The notes beneath the pieces were generated by a model. It was given only the letters and a program-made list of their open reading frames with translations, did no database searches and had not been told where the DNA came from. The translations under genes were made by a program, and so were the position numbers. A DNA stretch of 64,000 bases from Rhizobium cauense (GTDB lineage Bacteria > Pseudomonadota > Alphaproteobacteria > Rhizobiales > Rhizobiaceae): the NCBI RefSeq assembly GCF_019511525.1, contig NZ_JAEUAT010000018.1, positions 62,001 to 126,000 of the forward strand. The letters are read 5' to 3'. Below, in pieces: positions 17,128 through 26,043 of this stretch (its first letter is position 1; every line of letters starts with the position of its first letter).

Positions 17128-18063
17128 TTAGTCGCGTACGACCTCCCAATTGTCGCCGGGGTTGAAGTCCTTGATTGCTGCCGCACGCTGCTCGGTTTCA
17201 GGTCCGAGGTCGCGCTGATAGACAATGTTGGAACCGTTGACGATGAAGGTCTGCACCCCGGTCACGCGATAGTTGACAGGCCAGGCGATCAGCGCAAAAC
17301 CTCCCGTCATGTTGCCATTGACGATGTAGCTCTGCTTTCCGCCGATCACGTTGGCGCCCTGGGCCGTGAGGATGCGATAGCGATAGCCGTAGTAGCCTTC
17401 GCCGCGCTTCGCCTTGCTGAGGGCGGCTGTTTCGATCAAGGGACCGGCCGGGCTTTCTTCGTCAAAAGCACCTGGCTCCCAATAGAGGCCGTCGCGTTTC
17501 CCCGGGCTACTGATCAGCTTCTGCGCGAATTCGTAGAGGCCATCTTCATCCTCATCGATTTGCGCATACTCGTACTGAGCGTTCACGTAGTCGTGCATCG
17601 TCTGAATCGTCAACAGCTCGTTCTCGCCAACGCGTCGATTGACGATCTCCTGCAGGCCAACTTCCGTATCGAATGCCCACTTGCCGTCCTTGTCCTTCGA
17701 CAAGGGAAAGGGCAGCGGCCACAGGACGTTACCAATCAAAACCACCTTGCGATCACCGAGGTCCTGCAGTTTCAGCTGCCGTGCGGCCCCCTCGCGGATC
17801 GCGCCGTAGCTAGTCATTGCCTCGTTGCTGGATCGCAGCTTGGCGGCATCAAGGCCGAGAAGGCCAGCCAAACCGTCAACGTCGTTGGCGCTCAGCACAG
17901 TCTTCAGCCGCTCAAGGGCCGCCGATGGGTCGTCAAATGACGGCGGCGTACCAGCCTCGAACTCCTGAAGATTAGTCTGCAGCTGCGACATCGATGGGGT
18001 TGCCGACGCCAGGGAGAGAGCCGTTCCGAGCAACAGCGGGATCAATTTCAACTGTGGTCTCAT
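17128..18063 (-). CDS. DUF2950 family secreted protein
   Basis: The 311-residue protein has a cleavable signal (PLLLGTALSLASATPSMS) and the DUF2950 pattern: DPSAALERLKTVL, LWPLPFPLSKDKDGKWAFDT, a central ENELLTIQTMHDYVNAQ and a C-terminal INYR/MTGGFALIAWP stretch. Function of the family is unknown; it is exported to the periplasm. It sits 34 bases downstream of the DUF3300 gene on the same strand. DUF3300 and DUF2950 genes often travel together in Proteobacteria, which suggests a shared envelope role. GGAG precedes the ATG by eight bases. Confidence 0.88.
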   Translation of the reverse strand: MRPQLKLIPLLLGTALSLASATPSMSQLQTNLQEFEAGTPPSFDDPSAALERLKTVLSANDVDGLAGLLGLDAAKLRSSNEAMTSYGAIREGAARQLKLQDLGDRKVVLIGNVLWPLPFPLSKDKDGKWAFDTEVGLQEIVNRRVGENELLTIQTMHDYVNAQYEYAQIDEDEDGLYEFAQKLISSPGKRDGLYWEPGAFDEESPAGPLIETAALSKAKRGEGYYGYRYRILTAQGANVIGGKQSYIVNGNMTGGFALIAWPVNYRVTGVQTFIVNGSNIVYQRDLGPETEQRAAAIKDFNPGDNWEVVRD

Positions 18064-18097
18064 GGTTTATCTCCGGAAATGTGAATAGCTGAACACC

Positions 18098-19528
18098 CTA
18101 TCGCCGGCCGCCGCCGCGACCGCCGCCTCCACGACCACCGCCGCGGCCGCCGCCTCCCTGTGGCGGGCGCGAGCGCTGGACGGAGGGACGTGAGCCGCGT
18201 TGCCCGCCTCCCATGCTCTGTCCACCTCGCTTGGACGCCACCGCCTCACGCCGTCCGGACTGGACATTGCCGAGCGCGCTCGGCTGGCGTGAACGATTGT
18301 CAGCCCGCGCCGCCATCTTCGGTGCGCTTGCCTTTTTCTTGGCTGCCGGCTTTGACGGGCGGTTGGCGCCAATATCCCGTCGGTTCGCTGCATTGCCTGG
18401 ACGGGCATCCGCGCGATTGGCCGCATTGCCCGCACGGACATCCCGTGACCCCGCCGGCCGGTTGGCGACGGCATCCCTCGATCTCGGATTTGCCTTGAGT
18501 CCTTCCGCCGTGCTCTTGCGGATGTCGTCAGCCCGGGCACTGACGTTTCTGGTTCCCTGCCCTCGGTTTGCCTGCCGGTCACCGACCTTGTTCTTCAACT
18601 GGTTGCGGTTATCGGACTGGAGACTGGATTTGATTGCCGATCGATCGATGTTGGCGAGTTGATTCCTGTCGATATTCAGCTTGCTGCGATCGACCTTGGT
18701 CCAGTCGATGTCGTTCCAGTTGACCTTGCCGCTGAAGTTCCGGTCGTTGAAGCAGTTGTTGCAGTCGACATCCAGGTCGCCGTCCCAATTGCCGCCCCAC
18801 ACGCCCCAATCGTCCCAGTTGACGATCGCTGCCCATGCGACACCGGTAACCGCGGCCGCAAAGAAGCCGGCGCCTGGGTAATAGTAGTTGTCGTAATAGT
18901 TGGGGTAGTAAGAGATCGGCTCGACGGAATAGCCCGGTTCATAGAGCATCTCGGGCGGATACTGCGGAATGTAGACCTTCTCCGGATCGGTCGGCCGTAT
19001 GACGACGTTCTCGTTCTCCGTCACGACGGTGATCTTATCGTCCGTCTTGATGACGTTTTTCGCTACCGCTTCATCGCGCAATTGTTGAATGGCGATCAGC
19101 ACATCTTTCTGTTGATTGGTCAGCGCATCACCGAGAGATTGGGTCCACTCAAGATCCTCGCTCATCATCTTGACGATGTCGGGGTAGTTCAGAAGCGAAA
19201 TGACGCTGCCGTCCCAATCGTCCTTGGGCTTGAGATCGGCGTCCTTTTTCTTCGCTTCCAGGAAGCGCTCCGCTTCCACGATCTGTAGCGGAAACAGCGA
19301 CGCCGCCGAGATCGCGGCCACCAGTTCATCCGGATACAACGCGATACGAGCGACAAGTACCTCGAGCTCATCCTCGGAAAGCAGGTCGGTTTCCGGCTCC
19401 GCCGTCGTTGTCGGGGCAGGCTTCGGCGTGGGCGTTGCTGTCTGCGAGTACGCCGGTGGTCCGGGATGCATTGAAATGATTGCCAGGACGGAAAGCCCTG
19501 TAAGCAACCCGAAGGATCTAGCTTTCAT
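18098..19528 (-). CDS. DUF3300 family exported protein with arginine/glycine-rich tail
   Basis: The 476-residue protein has a signal peptide and the DUF3300 domain at about residues 50-260 (LEVLVARIALYPDELVAAIS, then YIPQYPPEMLYEPGY), ending in a hydrophobic YYPGAGFFAAAV segment. A D/N-rich stretch follows (WDGDLDVDCNNCFNDRNF). Residues 310-476 are low-complexity, rich in R, N, A and G, and finish in RGG/GGR repeats. The tail is basic and probably disordered, suited to binding peptidoglycan, polyanions or nucleic acid. ATG at 19528 is used because GGAGG is ten bases upstream. It forms an operon with DUF2950 and a small upstream gene. Confidence 0.88.
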   Translation of the reverse strand: MKARSFGLLTGLSVLAIISMHPGPPAYSQTATPTPKPAPTTTAEPETDLLSEDELEVLVARIALYPDELVAAISAASLFPLQIVEAERFLEAKKKDADLKPKDDWDGSVISLLNYPDIVKMMSEDLEWTQSLGDALTNQQKDVLIAIQQLRDEAVAKNVIKTDDKITVVTENENVVIRPTDPEKVYIPQYPPEMLYEPGYSVEPISYYPNYYDNYYYPGAGFFAAAVTGVAWAAIVNWDDWGVWGGNWDGDLDVDCNNCFNDRNFSGKVNWNDIDWTKVDRSKLNIDRNQLANIDRSAIKSSLQSDNRNQLKNKVGDRQANRGQGTRNVSARADDIRKSTAEGLKANPRSRDAVANRPAGSRDVRAGNAANRADARPGNAANRRDIGANRPSKPAAKKKASAPKMAARADNRSRQPSALGNVQSGRREAVASKRGGQSMGGGQRGSRPSVQRSRPPQGGGGRGGGRGGGGRGGGRR

Positions 19529-19567
19529 CACCCATTGCCCTCCATGAACTCAATTTTGAATGAAGGC

Positions 19568-19879
19568 TCAGTGCCGCTTGGGCTTGTTCTCATCCCATCG
19601 CCTGAGAACCACGACTTTCGACTGTGAGAGTGCCTCGCCGATTTCAGCGACAAGGGCATCAACCAGGCTTGCATATTCTTGTCGCCGCGCCTCCCGGACA
19701 TTGTCGGAAAGGCTGTCCACGTTCGCCAAAGTCTCGACTGCAGCGGCCAGGTCCTCACACATGCTCCGGAAGGTCTCACTCCTCTGGAAAAGCTGCCGCA
19801 CTCTTACGGTCTGCTCGGGAAACCGCGCCTCGGCAATCTCGAGGGACAACTGTGCCGAATGGCTTTCTTCCGACGTCAT
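19568..19879 (-). CDS. Small hypothetical protein upstream of DUF3300
   Basis: The 103-residue product (start at the ATG at 19879 behind GGGGGG) is helical and acidic-basic mixed (QLSLEIAEARFPEQTVRV, then REARRQEYASLVDALVAEIG). It has no signal peptide or membrane helix. It precedes the DUF3300 gene by 39 bases on the same strand, so it is likely the first gene of that operon. I do not recognise a family. Confidence 0.6.
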   Translation of the reverse strand: MTSEESHSAQLSLEIAEARFPEQTVRVRQLFQRSETFRSMCEDLAAAVETLANVDSLSDNVREARRQEYASLVDALVAEIGEALSQSKVVVLRRWDENKPKRH

Positions 19880-20305
19880 GCCGCCCCCCGCAGTCATATT
19901 CGCGTCAAGCAGATTGAAGCATTGTATTACAGCCACTTAGGATGCTGATGTAACATACGCGAACTTACGCGTGACGGCTCCAGATGCGCCGGCGTCCGCC
20001 CGTCATTGGCCTTCGCCGTTGGGCAACACAGACCGGCAGAGCGAGATGACTCGGCCACCCGCAAGTTGCCCAAACCACTCTCCAATCCCAAAGAAGATCA
20101 AGTTGCCAGTGGGCGGCGGCAGGAAGTGCGGCAACGGCGCTGCTGCAAGAATGAACCTCCGCCTCAAGAAATCCAGCAAGATAGGCGGCCTACACAAATC
20201 GATAGATATTACGTGATGCTACGGGCGTTTGAGGCCTGGCGGGTCTAGTATTTGCTTATCGGGGACGACTGTACGGCTCGGTCAGGGCAACCGAAAGGAG
20301 GGACC
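19880..20305. other. Divergent intergenic region between the DUF3300 and DUF3302 operons
   Basis: These 426 bases must contain promoters for both operons. Short open frames here have no ribosome sites and no family resemblance. A TACAAT on the minus strand near 19920 could be a -10 box, without a clear -35. I see no strong palindrome or RNA. Confidence 0.4.
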
Positions 20306-20647
20306 GTGTTTCTCGACTATTTTGCACTCGGGGTGCTGTTTTTCGTGGTGATCACTCTGTTCTATGCGGTGATCGCCATCCACGACATTCCGCATCTTAT
20401 CGCCAAGTCCAGAAACCACCCGCACCAGGATGCCATCCACGTTGCTGGATGGGTCAGCCTATTCACGTTGCATGTCATATGGCCCTTCCTCTTCATCTGG
20501 GCCACGCTCTACCGCGAGGATCGCGGCTGGGGCATTCGGCCTGACGGCAAACTGTCGGCGGAGGCCGAAGCAAACGCCGAAATTGCTCGTCTGCATGCGC
20601 GGATCGCAGAACTCGAGGCGCAGTTGCCGGAGAAGGAGAACGTCTGA
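20306..20647 (+). CDS. DUF3302 inner-membrane protein (YiaW/YibI-like)
   Basis: The 113-residue protein has two hydrophobic segments (ALGVLFFVVITLFYAVIAI and WVSLFTLHVIWPFLFIWA) and an amphipathic glutamate-rich tail (EANAEIARLHARIAELEAQL) that can form a coiled coil. DUF3302 proteins are small inner-membrane partners encoded next to HlyD-type adaptors, as in Escherichia coli yiaW-yiaV and yibI-yibH. The GTG at 20306 has GGAGGG six bases upstream. Its TGA overlaps the ATG of the next gene (TGATG), so the two are coupled. Confidence 0.85.
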   Translation: MFLDYFALGVLFFVVITLFYAVIAIHDIPHLIAKSRNHPHQDAIHVAGWVSLFTLHVIWPFLFIWATLYREDRGWGIRPDGKLSAEAEANAEIARLHARIAELEAQLPEKENV

Positions 20648-21804
20648 TGGATCTGCTCCTCATACTCACCTATGCCGCGATCTGCTGGGCGGTCTTCAAG
20701 ATCTTCCGAATCCCGGTAAACCAGTGGACGCTCGCAACCGCCGTTCTCGGTGGAGTCTTCCTGATCGCCACGCTGTTGCTTCTCATGAGCTACAACCATC
20801 CCTATTCCAGCGATGGGCGGATCTATTTCACCTCCGCTCCGGTGATTCCGACGGTTGGCGGCCAGGTCGTACAAGTACCAGTAACGCCGAACGTTCCCCT
20901 GAAAAAAGGCGACGTTCTCTTCCAGATCGATCCGCGGCCTTACCAATATACAGTCGATCAGAAGAGGGCCTCGCTTGCCGAGGCGGAGCAGACGGTCCGC
21001 CAGTTGAAAGCCGCGCTTGACGCCGCAAATGCAGCCGTCACTGGCGCTGAAGCTTCGCGGGATCGCTCTCTGCAGGCGTTTGAAAAATTCCAGCAATCAA
21101 ACGAGAATTCAAAGGCGAAAGGTGGAGCAGCCGTCTTCTCGGAACTGGAAGTCGAGAACCGGCGAGGCATCTATCTCACGGCGGAGGCAGCCGTTGACAC
21201 GGCGCGCGCCCAGGCAGCCCAGGCAAAGCTCGCCTATGAATCCGAGATCAATGGCACCAACCCCACCGTGGCGAGACTGCAGGCCGAACTGCTGAATGCC
21301 GAGTACGACCTCGATCAGACCACGGTCCGCGCGCCCAGCGACGGCTATGTGACGCAGGTCTTTCTTCGCCCGGGCATGATGGCAAACCCCCTTCCGTTGC
21401 GGCCGGTGATGGTCTTCATCAACAGCGAGGATCGGATGTTGGGTGCGGCCTTCATCCAGAACTCCCTCCAGCGCGTGCGTGTCGGAGACGAGGCCGAGGT
21501 CGCCTTCAAGGCCGTGCCTGGAAAGATCTTCAAGGCACGCGTCAAGGAAGTCATCGACGTCATGGCACAGGGCCAATTGCAGCCGTCGGGCGCACTGATT
21601 GATCCGCAGGCTCCCGAACGGCTGCCGGCGGGACAGACGCTGGCGAATATCGAGCTTCTGGAAAGCACCGAGGGGTATCAGCTGCCGGGTGGCGTGGTTG
21701 CCGAAGTGGCTGTCTATACGCATCACTGGCATCACGTCGCAGTTCTGCGCAAGGTGCTCCTGCGCATGAGCAGCTGGATGAACTACGTCTTCCTCGAACA
21801 CTGA
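20647..21804 (+). CDS. HlyD family secretion/efflux adaptor (YiaV/YibH-like)
   Basis: The 385-residue protein has two N-terminal hydrophobic stretches (LLLILTYAAICWAVF and LGGVFLIATLLLLMSY), then a lipoyl half (VPVTPNVPLKKGDVLFQIDP), a long helical hairpin (about 100-215) and a second lipoyl half with beta-barrel sequence (TTVRAPSDGYVTQVFLRPGM). It is an inner-membrane-anchored adaptor for exporting small molecules. Its partner is most likely the DUF3302 protein encoded just before it. No dedicated pump gene follows; SulP is next in the operon. Confidence 0.9.
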   Translation: MDLLLILTYAAICWAVFKIFRIPVNQWTLATAVLGGVFLIATLLLLMSYNHPYSSDGRIYFTSAPVIPTVGGQVVQVPVTPNVPLKKGDVLFQIDPRPYQYTVDQKRASLAEAEQTVRQLKAALDAANAAVTGAEASRDRSLQAFEKFQQSNENSKAKGGAAVFSELEVENRRGIYLTAEAAVDTARAQAAQAKLAYESEINGTNPTVARLQAELLNAEYDLDQTTVRAPSDGYVTQVFLRPGMMANPLPLRPVMVFINSEDRMLGAAFIQNSLQRVRVGDEAEVAFKAVPGKIFKARVKEVIDVMAQGQLQPSGALIDPQAPERLPAGQTLANIELLESTEGYQLPGGVVAEVAVYTHHWHHVAVLRKVLLRMSSWMNYVFLEH

Positions 21805-21879
21805 AAACATCAACCTTTCCGACCGTTACTGCGCTGACGGCTGGACGGACTGGAGACCGCATAAGAAAAGGAGCCCGGG

Positions 21880-23568
21880 GTGATAGGCAGCCTACCGATG
21901 TTGCGGGGTCTAGCCGGCTTCAACAAAGCCTGGCTTCGTAGCGATATCCCGGCCGGGCTGTCGATCGCCGCTGTCGGTTTGCCGAGCGCCATTGCCTATC
22001 CCGCGATCGCGGGCCTGCCGCCGGAGACGGGTATCTATGCCAGCATCGTAGCGCCGATCGCCTATGCGATCTTCGGACCATCACGGCTGCTGATCGTCGG
22101 CCCCGATGCCGCGACAATGACGGTGCTTGCCGCAGCAATGGCCGCGATCATTGCGGCCGAGCCCACGACTGCCAACATCGACCGGGTTGCTATCGCATCG
22201 GCGATCGCCCTCGGCGTCGGCGTGTTCTGCATCGCGGCGAAGCTGCTGCGGCTGGGCGTTCTCGCCAGCTTCCTCTCCCGGCCGATCCTTGTGGGTTTTT
22301 TTGCCGGCGTGTCGCTCTCTATCCTGGTCGGGCAGATCGGTCGCTTCACAGGCGTGAAGATTGAGTCGGACGGTTTGCTTCCACCCGTCCTTGAAATCCT
22401 TGGCAAGAGCGCCTCGATCCACTGGCCGTCTCTCCTCTTCGGCTTATCGATGTTCGCGCTGCTGTGGATCGTAAAGGCCTTCAACCTGCGCGTACCGGGA
22501 CCTGTTCTTGTCGTCGTGATCTCCGTCATTCTTTCGGCACTCTTCGACTTCAAGGGACACGGTATGGCCGTCGTCGGCGACATCCCAAGCGGCTTCCCAA
22601 GCCTCTCCCTGCCAGCACTTCATCAGATGCCACTCGACAAGATCGTGCTTGGTTCGGCAGCGATCTTTCTGGTGAGTTTCGGCGCCGGCATCGTGACCGC
22701 GCGAAGCTTTGGATCGCGCACCGGCGAAGATGTCGACGCAAACCAGGAACTAATCGGCCTCGGCGCAGCAAACATCGCGCCGGGCCTGTTCGGCTCGTTT
22801 CCCGTCAGCATGTCCGATTCGAGAACCGCTATAAACCTGTCGACGGGTGGCGTATCTCAAGCGGCAGGGCTCGTCTCCGCGGCTACTTTGATTGCAGCGC
22901 TTGTCTTCCTCCACAGCGCGCTTCGAATCCTTCCCATCCCCGCTCTTGCTGCCATCCTCGCAACGGCCGCGATCAGCCTGATCGATGTTCACGAACTCAA
23001 GAAGATCTGGCGTATCAGCCGCATGGAATTTGTCTTTGCGCTGATCGCCATGTGGGGCGCAATCAGCTTCGGTGTGCTCAACGGCGTCATCGTTGCCGTT
23101 GCCGCGACGTTCGTCTACCTCCTGCGTAAAACAATGTTTCCTCGCGATGGTCTTCTTGGCCACATCGAAGGAAGGCACGGCTTCTTCGATCTCGCTCGTT
23201 TTCCGGAAGCTCGACCTGTCGAGGGTGCGGCGGTCTTCGCCATCCAGGGCAACATCCTGTTCTACAACGCCGACTATGTGCGTATGCGGCTGACGAAGGT
23301 CGTCAAGGATCTGCCCTCTGGAACCAGGTGCCTCGTTCTTGACGCCAGCGCCGTCACGCACATCGACAGCACCGGCGCAGCCGCGCTCGACACAGTGGCC
23401 GATCTCCTTGCAAAGCGAGACATTACTTTCGCGATTGCAGACCTCAGCGAGGAAAGCAGGGGCATTCTCGACCGCGCCGGCGTCATCAAGGCCATCGGCG
23501 CTCACAATATTTTCAACGGAAGGGAAGAGGCGCTGCGGGCGCTCCTGGGCCAACCCGTAAGCCCGTGA
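21880..23568 (+). CDS. SulP family anion transporter with STAS domain
   Basis: The 562-residue protein has about 10-12 membrane segments with the SulP opening (AGLSIAAVGLPSAIAYPAIAG, read in part). A cytoplasmic STAS domain follows from about residue 435 (LVLDASAVTHIDSTGA). SulP proteins carry sulfate, bicarbonate or other anions, usually driven by H+ or Na+. GTG at 21880 follows AAAAGGAG by seven bases. It lies in a five-gene plus-strand operon between the HlyD adaptor and PPK2. The anion cannot be told from sequence. Confidence 0.92.
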   Translation: MIGSLPMLRGLAGFNKAWLRSDIPAGLSIAAVGLPSAIAYPAIAGLPPETGIYASIVAPIAYAIFGPSRLLIVGPDAATMTVLAAAMAAIIAAEPTTANIDRVAIASAIALGVGVFCIAAKLLRLGVLASFLSRPILVGFFAGVSLSILVGQIGRFTGVKIESDGLLPPVLEILGKSASIHWPSLLFGLSMFALLWIVKAFNLRVPGPVLVVVISVILSALFDFKGHGMAVVGDIPSGFPSLSLPALHQMPLDKIVLGSAAIFLVSFGAGIVTARSFGSRTGEDVDANQELIGLGAANIAPGLFGSFPVSMSDSRTAINLSTGGVSQAAGLVSAATLIAALVFLHSALRILPIPALAAILATAAISLIDVHELKKIWRISRMEFVFALIAMWGAISFGVLNGVIVAVAATFVYLLRKTMFPRDGLLGHIEGRHGFFDLARFPEARPVEGAAVFAIQGNILFYNADYVRMRLTKVVKDLPSGTRCLVLDASAVTHIDSTGAAALDTVADLLAKRDITFAIADLSEESRGILDRAGVIKAIGAHNIFNGREEALRALLGQPVSP

Positions 23569-23607
23569 AGGCGCGTGCCGCGCGGCGCACAAACAATGGA
23601 GGGAACA

Positions 23608-24444
23608 ATGGACGAAGCATATGACCCGAAGCATGACCAACCAGCAGAACGCAAAGGCAAGAACAAGAAGGCAAAAGCTTGGGACTACGACAAGGAGATA
23701 AAGCGACTGCAGATCGAACTGGCGCATCTGCAGGCATGGGTTAAGAAGTCGGGCGCGCGCATTGTCATTGTCTTCGAAGGACGGGATGCCGCGGGCAAGG
23801 GCGGCATGATCAAACGCATCACGGAAAAGGTCAGTCCACGCGTGTTCCGCGTCATCGCCTTGCCAGCACCCACCGATCGCGAGAAGTCCCAGATCTACAT
23901 GCAGCGCTATATCGCCTATATGCCGGCAGCAGGCGAGGTCGTGATCTTCGATCGCAGCTGGTACAACCGCGCCGGGGTTGACCGGGTCATGGGTTTCGCC
24001 AGCGAGAAGAAAGCGCAACGCTTCCTCGAACTGGCGCCGCGCTTTGAGGCCGCTATCGTCGAAAGCGGCGTCATCTTGCTGAAGTATTTCCTGACCGTCA
24101 GCGAGGAAGAACAGGAGCGCCGTTTCAAGCGCCGCATCGACGATCCGGTCAGGCAGTGGAAACTCAGCCCCATGGACGTGGAATCCTATCAGCGCTGGTG
24201 GGATTACACCCGTGCCTACGATGAAATGCTGCGCATGACCGACAGCAACCACGCACCATGGTGGATCGTTCCCTCCGACGACAAGGAACGCGCCCGGGTC
24301 AATTGCATCTCGCACATCCTGCAGTCGATCCCCTACGAGCGTGTGAAGTTCGAAGCGCCGGATCTCGGCAAACGACAAAAGCGGCCATCGGACTATGTCG
24401 ATGATCAGAGCGTCAGGCGTGTCGTGCCTGAAACGACGCGATGA
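23608..24444 (+). CDS. ppk2: Polyphosphate kinase 2 (PPK2)
   Basis: The 278-residue protein is a one-domain PPK2. The Walker A loop is EGRDAAGKGG (residues 57-66), and the Walker B-like FDRSWYNRAGVD has D115. A lid region rich in arginines (EEEQERRFKRRIDD) and the C-terminal DDKERARVN motif match the family. The enzyme transfers phosphate between polyphosphate and nucleotides, mostly to phosphorylate NDP or NMP from polyP. ATG at 23608 has GGAGGG six bases upstream; an earlier ATG adds 11 unlikely residues. The lysine-rich N terminus (KGKNKKAKA) is common. Position in an operon of membrane proteins suggests a stress-energy role. Confidence 0.94.
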   Translation: MDEAYDPKHDQPAERKGKNKKAKAWDYDKEIKRLQIELAHLQAWVKKSGARIVIVFEGRDAAGKGGMIKRITEKVSPRVFRVIALPAPTDREKSQIYMQRYIAYMPAAGEVVIFDRSWYNRAGVDRVMGFASEKKAQRFLELAPRFEAAIVESGVILLKYFLTVSEEEQERRFKRRIDDPVRQWKLSPMDVESYQRWWDYTRAYDEMLRMTDSNHAPWWIVPSDDKERARVNCISHILQSIPYERVKFEAPDLGKRQKRPSDYVDDQSVRRVVPETTR

Positions 24445-24495
24445 GCTCCAACGAGGCATCGCAGAATGGACGGTAAATCATAGAACGGAGCCGCG

Positions 24496-25650
24496 ATGGA
24501 GCAATCGGCTAATGCGCCTGGACGAGGACCGAACCAAGCGCAGATCTCGGTAGAGGCGAAAGTCAGCGACCTCGTAAAAATTGGCATCATCGGGCTCTTC
24601 GCCTATTGGAGCCTGCAGTTGGTTGCGCCGTTTGCATTGATCGTTATTTGGTCGGCGATCCTGGCGGTGGCGCTGTTTCCAATGTTCAGGGCACTGTCCG
24701 AGCTACTCGGCAACCGGCCTGTGCTATCCGCCACGGCCATCGTCGTGGCCTGCCTGGTGCTTATCATCGCGCCGCTGGCATTGGTCGCCGTCAATTTCAC
24801 CGACGCGGTCCAAGACCTTATCGGCAAACTGAAGGCCGACAGCCTAACGCTGCCATCGGCACCCGAAGCGATCCGTAGCTGGCCGGTAATCGGCGAGCGT
24901 CTTTACGCAGCCTGGGACCAGGTCGCAGGGAACTTGGTTGCGACGATCATGAAGTTCCAGGCACCGATCCGCGAAGTCATGGGAGTGGTCATCACCAAGC
25001 TTGCATCGATCGGAGGCGGCATCCTGAGTTTCGTCGTCTCCATCATCCTGTCTGGTTTCTTCCTGACCATGTCGCCGCGTCTTGCAGCCACGATCGAGGT
25101 GCTGGCAAACAGGGTCGCCGGCGATCGGGGCGTCGGCTTCGCACGACTGGCCGGGGCTACCGTTCGCAACGTCTCACGCGGCGTCATCGGCGTTGCCCTC
25201 CTCCAGACACTGCTTTGCGGCCTCTGCTTCGCCTTCTTCAGCGTGCCCGCGCGCGGAGCGTTGACCTTCCTCGTTTTTATTCTTTGCCTGATGCAGCTGG
25301 GCCCGGCCCTCGTCCTTGTCCCAGTCATCGGCTGGGCATGGTTCTCCTGGCCGACATCGATCGCATTTGCCTTCACCGTCGTGGCGATCCCGGTCATGCT
25401 CGTGGACAATGTGTTGAAGCCGATCTTGATGTCCCGGGGCCTATCGACTCCGATGCCCGTTATCCTCATCGGTGTGATTGGCGGAACGCTCTCGCATGGC
25501 TTGCTCGGCCTTTTCCTCGGCCCGATCGTGCTCAGCGTCTTCTACGAACTGCTGCGCGCCTGGGCTTGGCCTTCGGCAGCTACCGACCAGATGGCCGCCG
25601 CCGTGCCCTCCGACAAAGACAAGGATTTGGAAGGTGAGAAGCCAAACTGA
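24496..25650 (+). CDS. AI-2E (PerM) family transporter
   Basis: The 384-residue protein has the AI-2E permease layout. Two N-terminal helices come first, then a soluble stretch (about 100-155), then a cluster of helices ending in MSRGLSTPMPVILIGVIGG, the family's most conserved part. Family members export small molecules or exchange ions (AI-2, Na+/H+); the substrate here is unknown. It is the last gene of the DUF3302-HlyD-SulP-PPK2 operon, 51 bases after ppk2. Confidence 0.9.
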   Translation: MEQSANAPGRGPNQAQISVEAKVSDLVKIGIIGLFAYWSLQLVAPFALIVIWSAILAVALFPMFRALSELLGNRPVLSATAIVVACLVLIIAPLALVAVNFTDAVQDLIGKLKADSLTLPSAPEAIRSWPVIGERLYAAWDQVAGNLVATIMKFQAPIREVMGVVITKLASIGGGILSFVVSIILSGFFLTMSPRLAATIEVLANRVAGDRGVGFARLAGATVRNVSRGVIGVALLQTLLCGLCFAFFSVPARGALTFLVFILCLMQLGPALVLVPVIGWAWFSWPTSIAFAFTVVAIPVMLVDNVLKPILMSRGLSTPMPVILIGVIGGTLSHGLLGLFLGPIVLSVFYELLRAWAWPSAATDQMAAAVPSDKDKDLEGEKPN

Positions 25651-25680
25651 CCGCGGTGCGTCACAGCTGATCGAGACATA

Positions 25681-25938
25681 TCAGGAGCGCATCTGCCTCC
25701 CGTATCCTTCCTTGCAGTATGTCACCACCTCCCGCTCGATATCGCGGCAGAGCCGCTCATATTCCAGGATCCGTCCCTCATCGGCGCGGCCTTCGACGCG
25801 AAAGCGGTCAAGCGCACAAGTTGCCAGGTCGTACGTCTCACAGAGATCTCCCAATGTCTCGCTTGCGGACGAGGCGAGCAGGTGACGAACCTCGGGGATC
25901 TTCAGCATCAACTTCTTCCGCCCGCGCTCTCGACTCAT
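25681..25938 (-). CDS. Small hypothetical protein (85 aa)
   Basis: GGAGG stands six bases before the ATG at 25938, supporting a real gene. The product is charged and helical (MSRERGRKKLMLKIPEV, then RILEYERLCRDIEREVV) with three cysteines and no membrane part. It diverges from the VIT1-like gene and converges on the AI-2E gene. I do not recognise a family. The longer reading from 26040 is not favoured. Confidence 0.6.
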   Translation of the reverse strand: MSRERGRKKLMLKIPEVRHLLASSASETLGDLCETYDLATCALDRFRVEGRADEGRILEYERLCRDIEREVVTYCKEGYGRQMRS

Positions 25939-26043
25939 CGATTGCCTCCGGCCTCCAATGGTATCTAGAATTTGCATTACGAAATCATTGAAGCGTTGGA
26001 TCGTTCCGTTTGAGAAATTGACAGCCGAGGGAGCGCACAATTC

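Noticed and set aside
22750..24459. Long open frame (569 codons) on the minus strand opposite sulP and ppk2
   Set aside because: It lies fully antisense to two well-supported genes, has no recognisable domain, and long antisense frames are usual in high-GC DNA.
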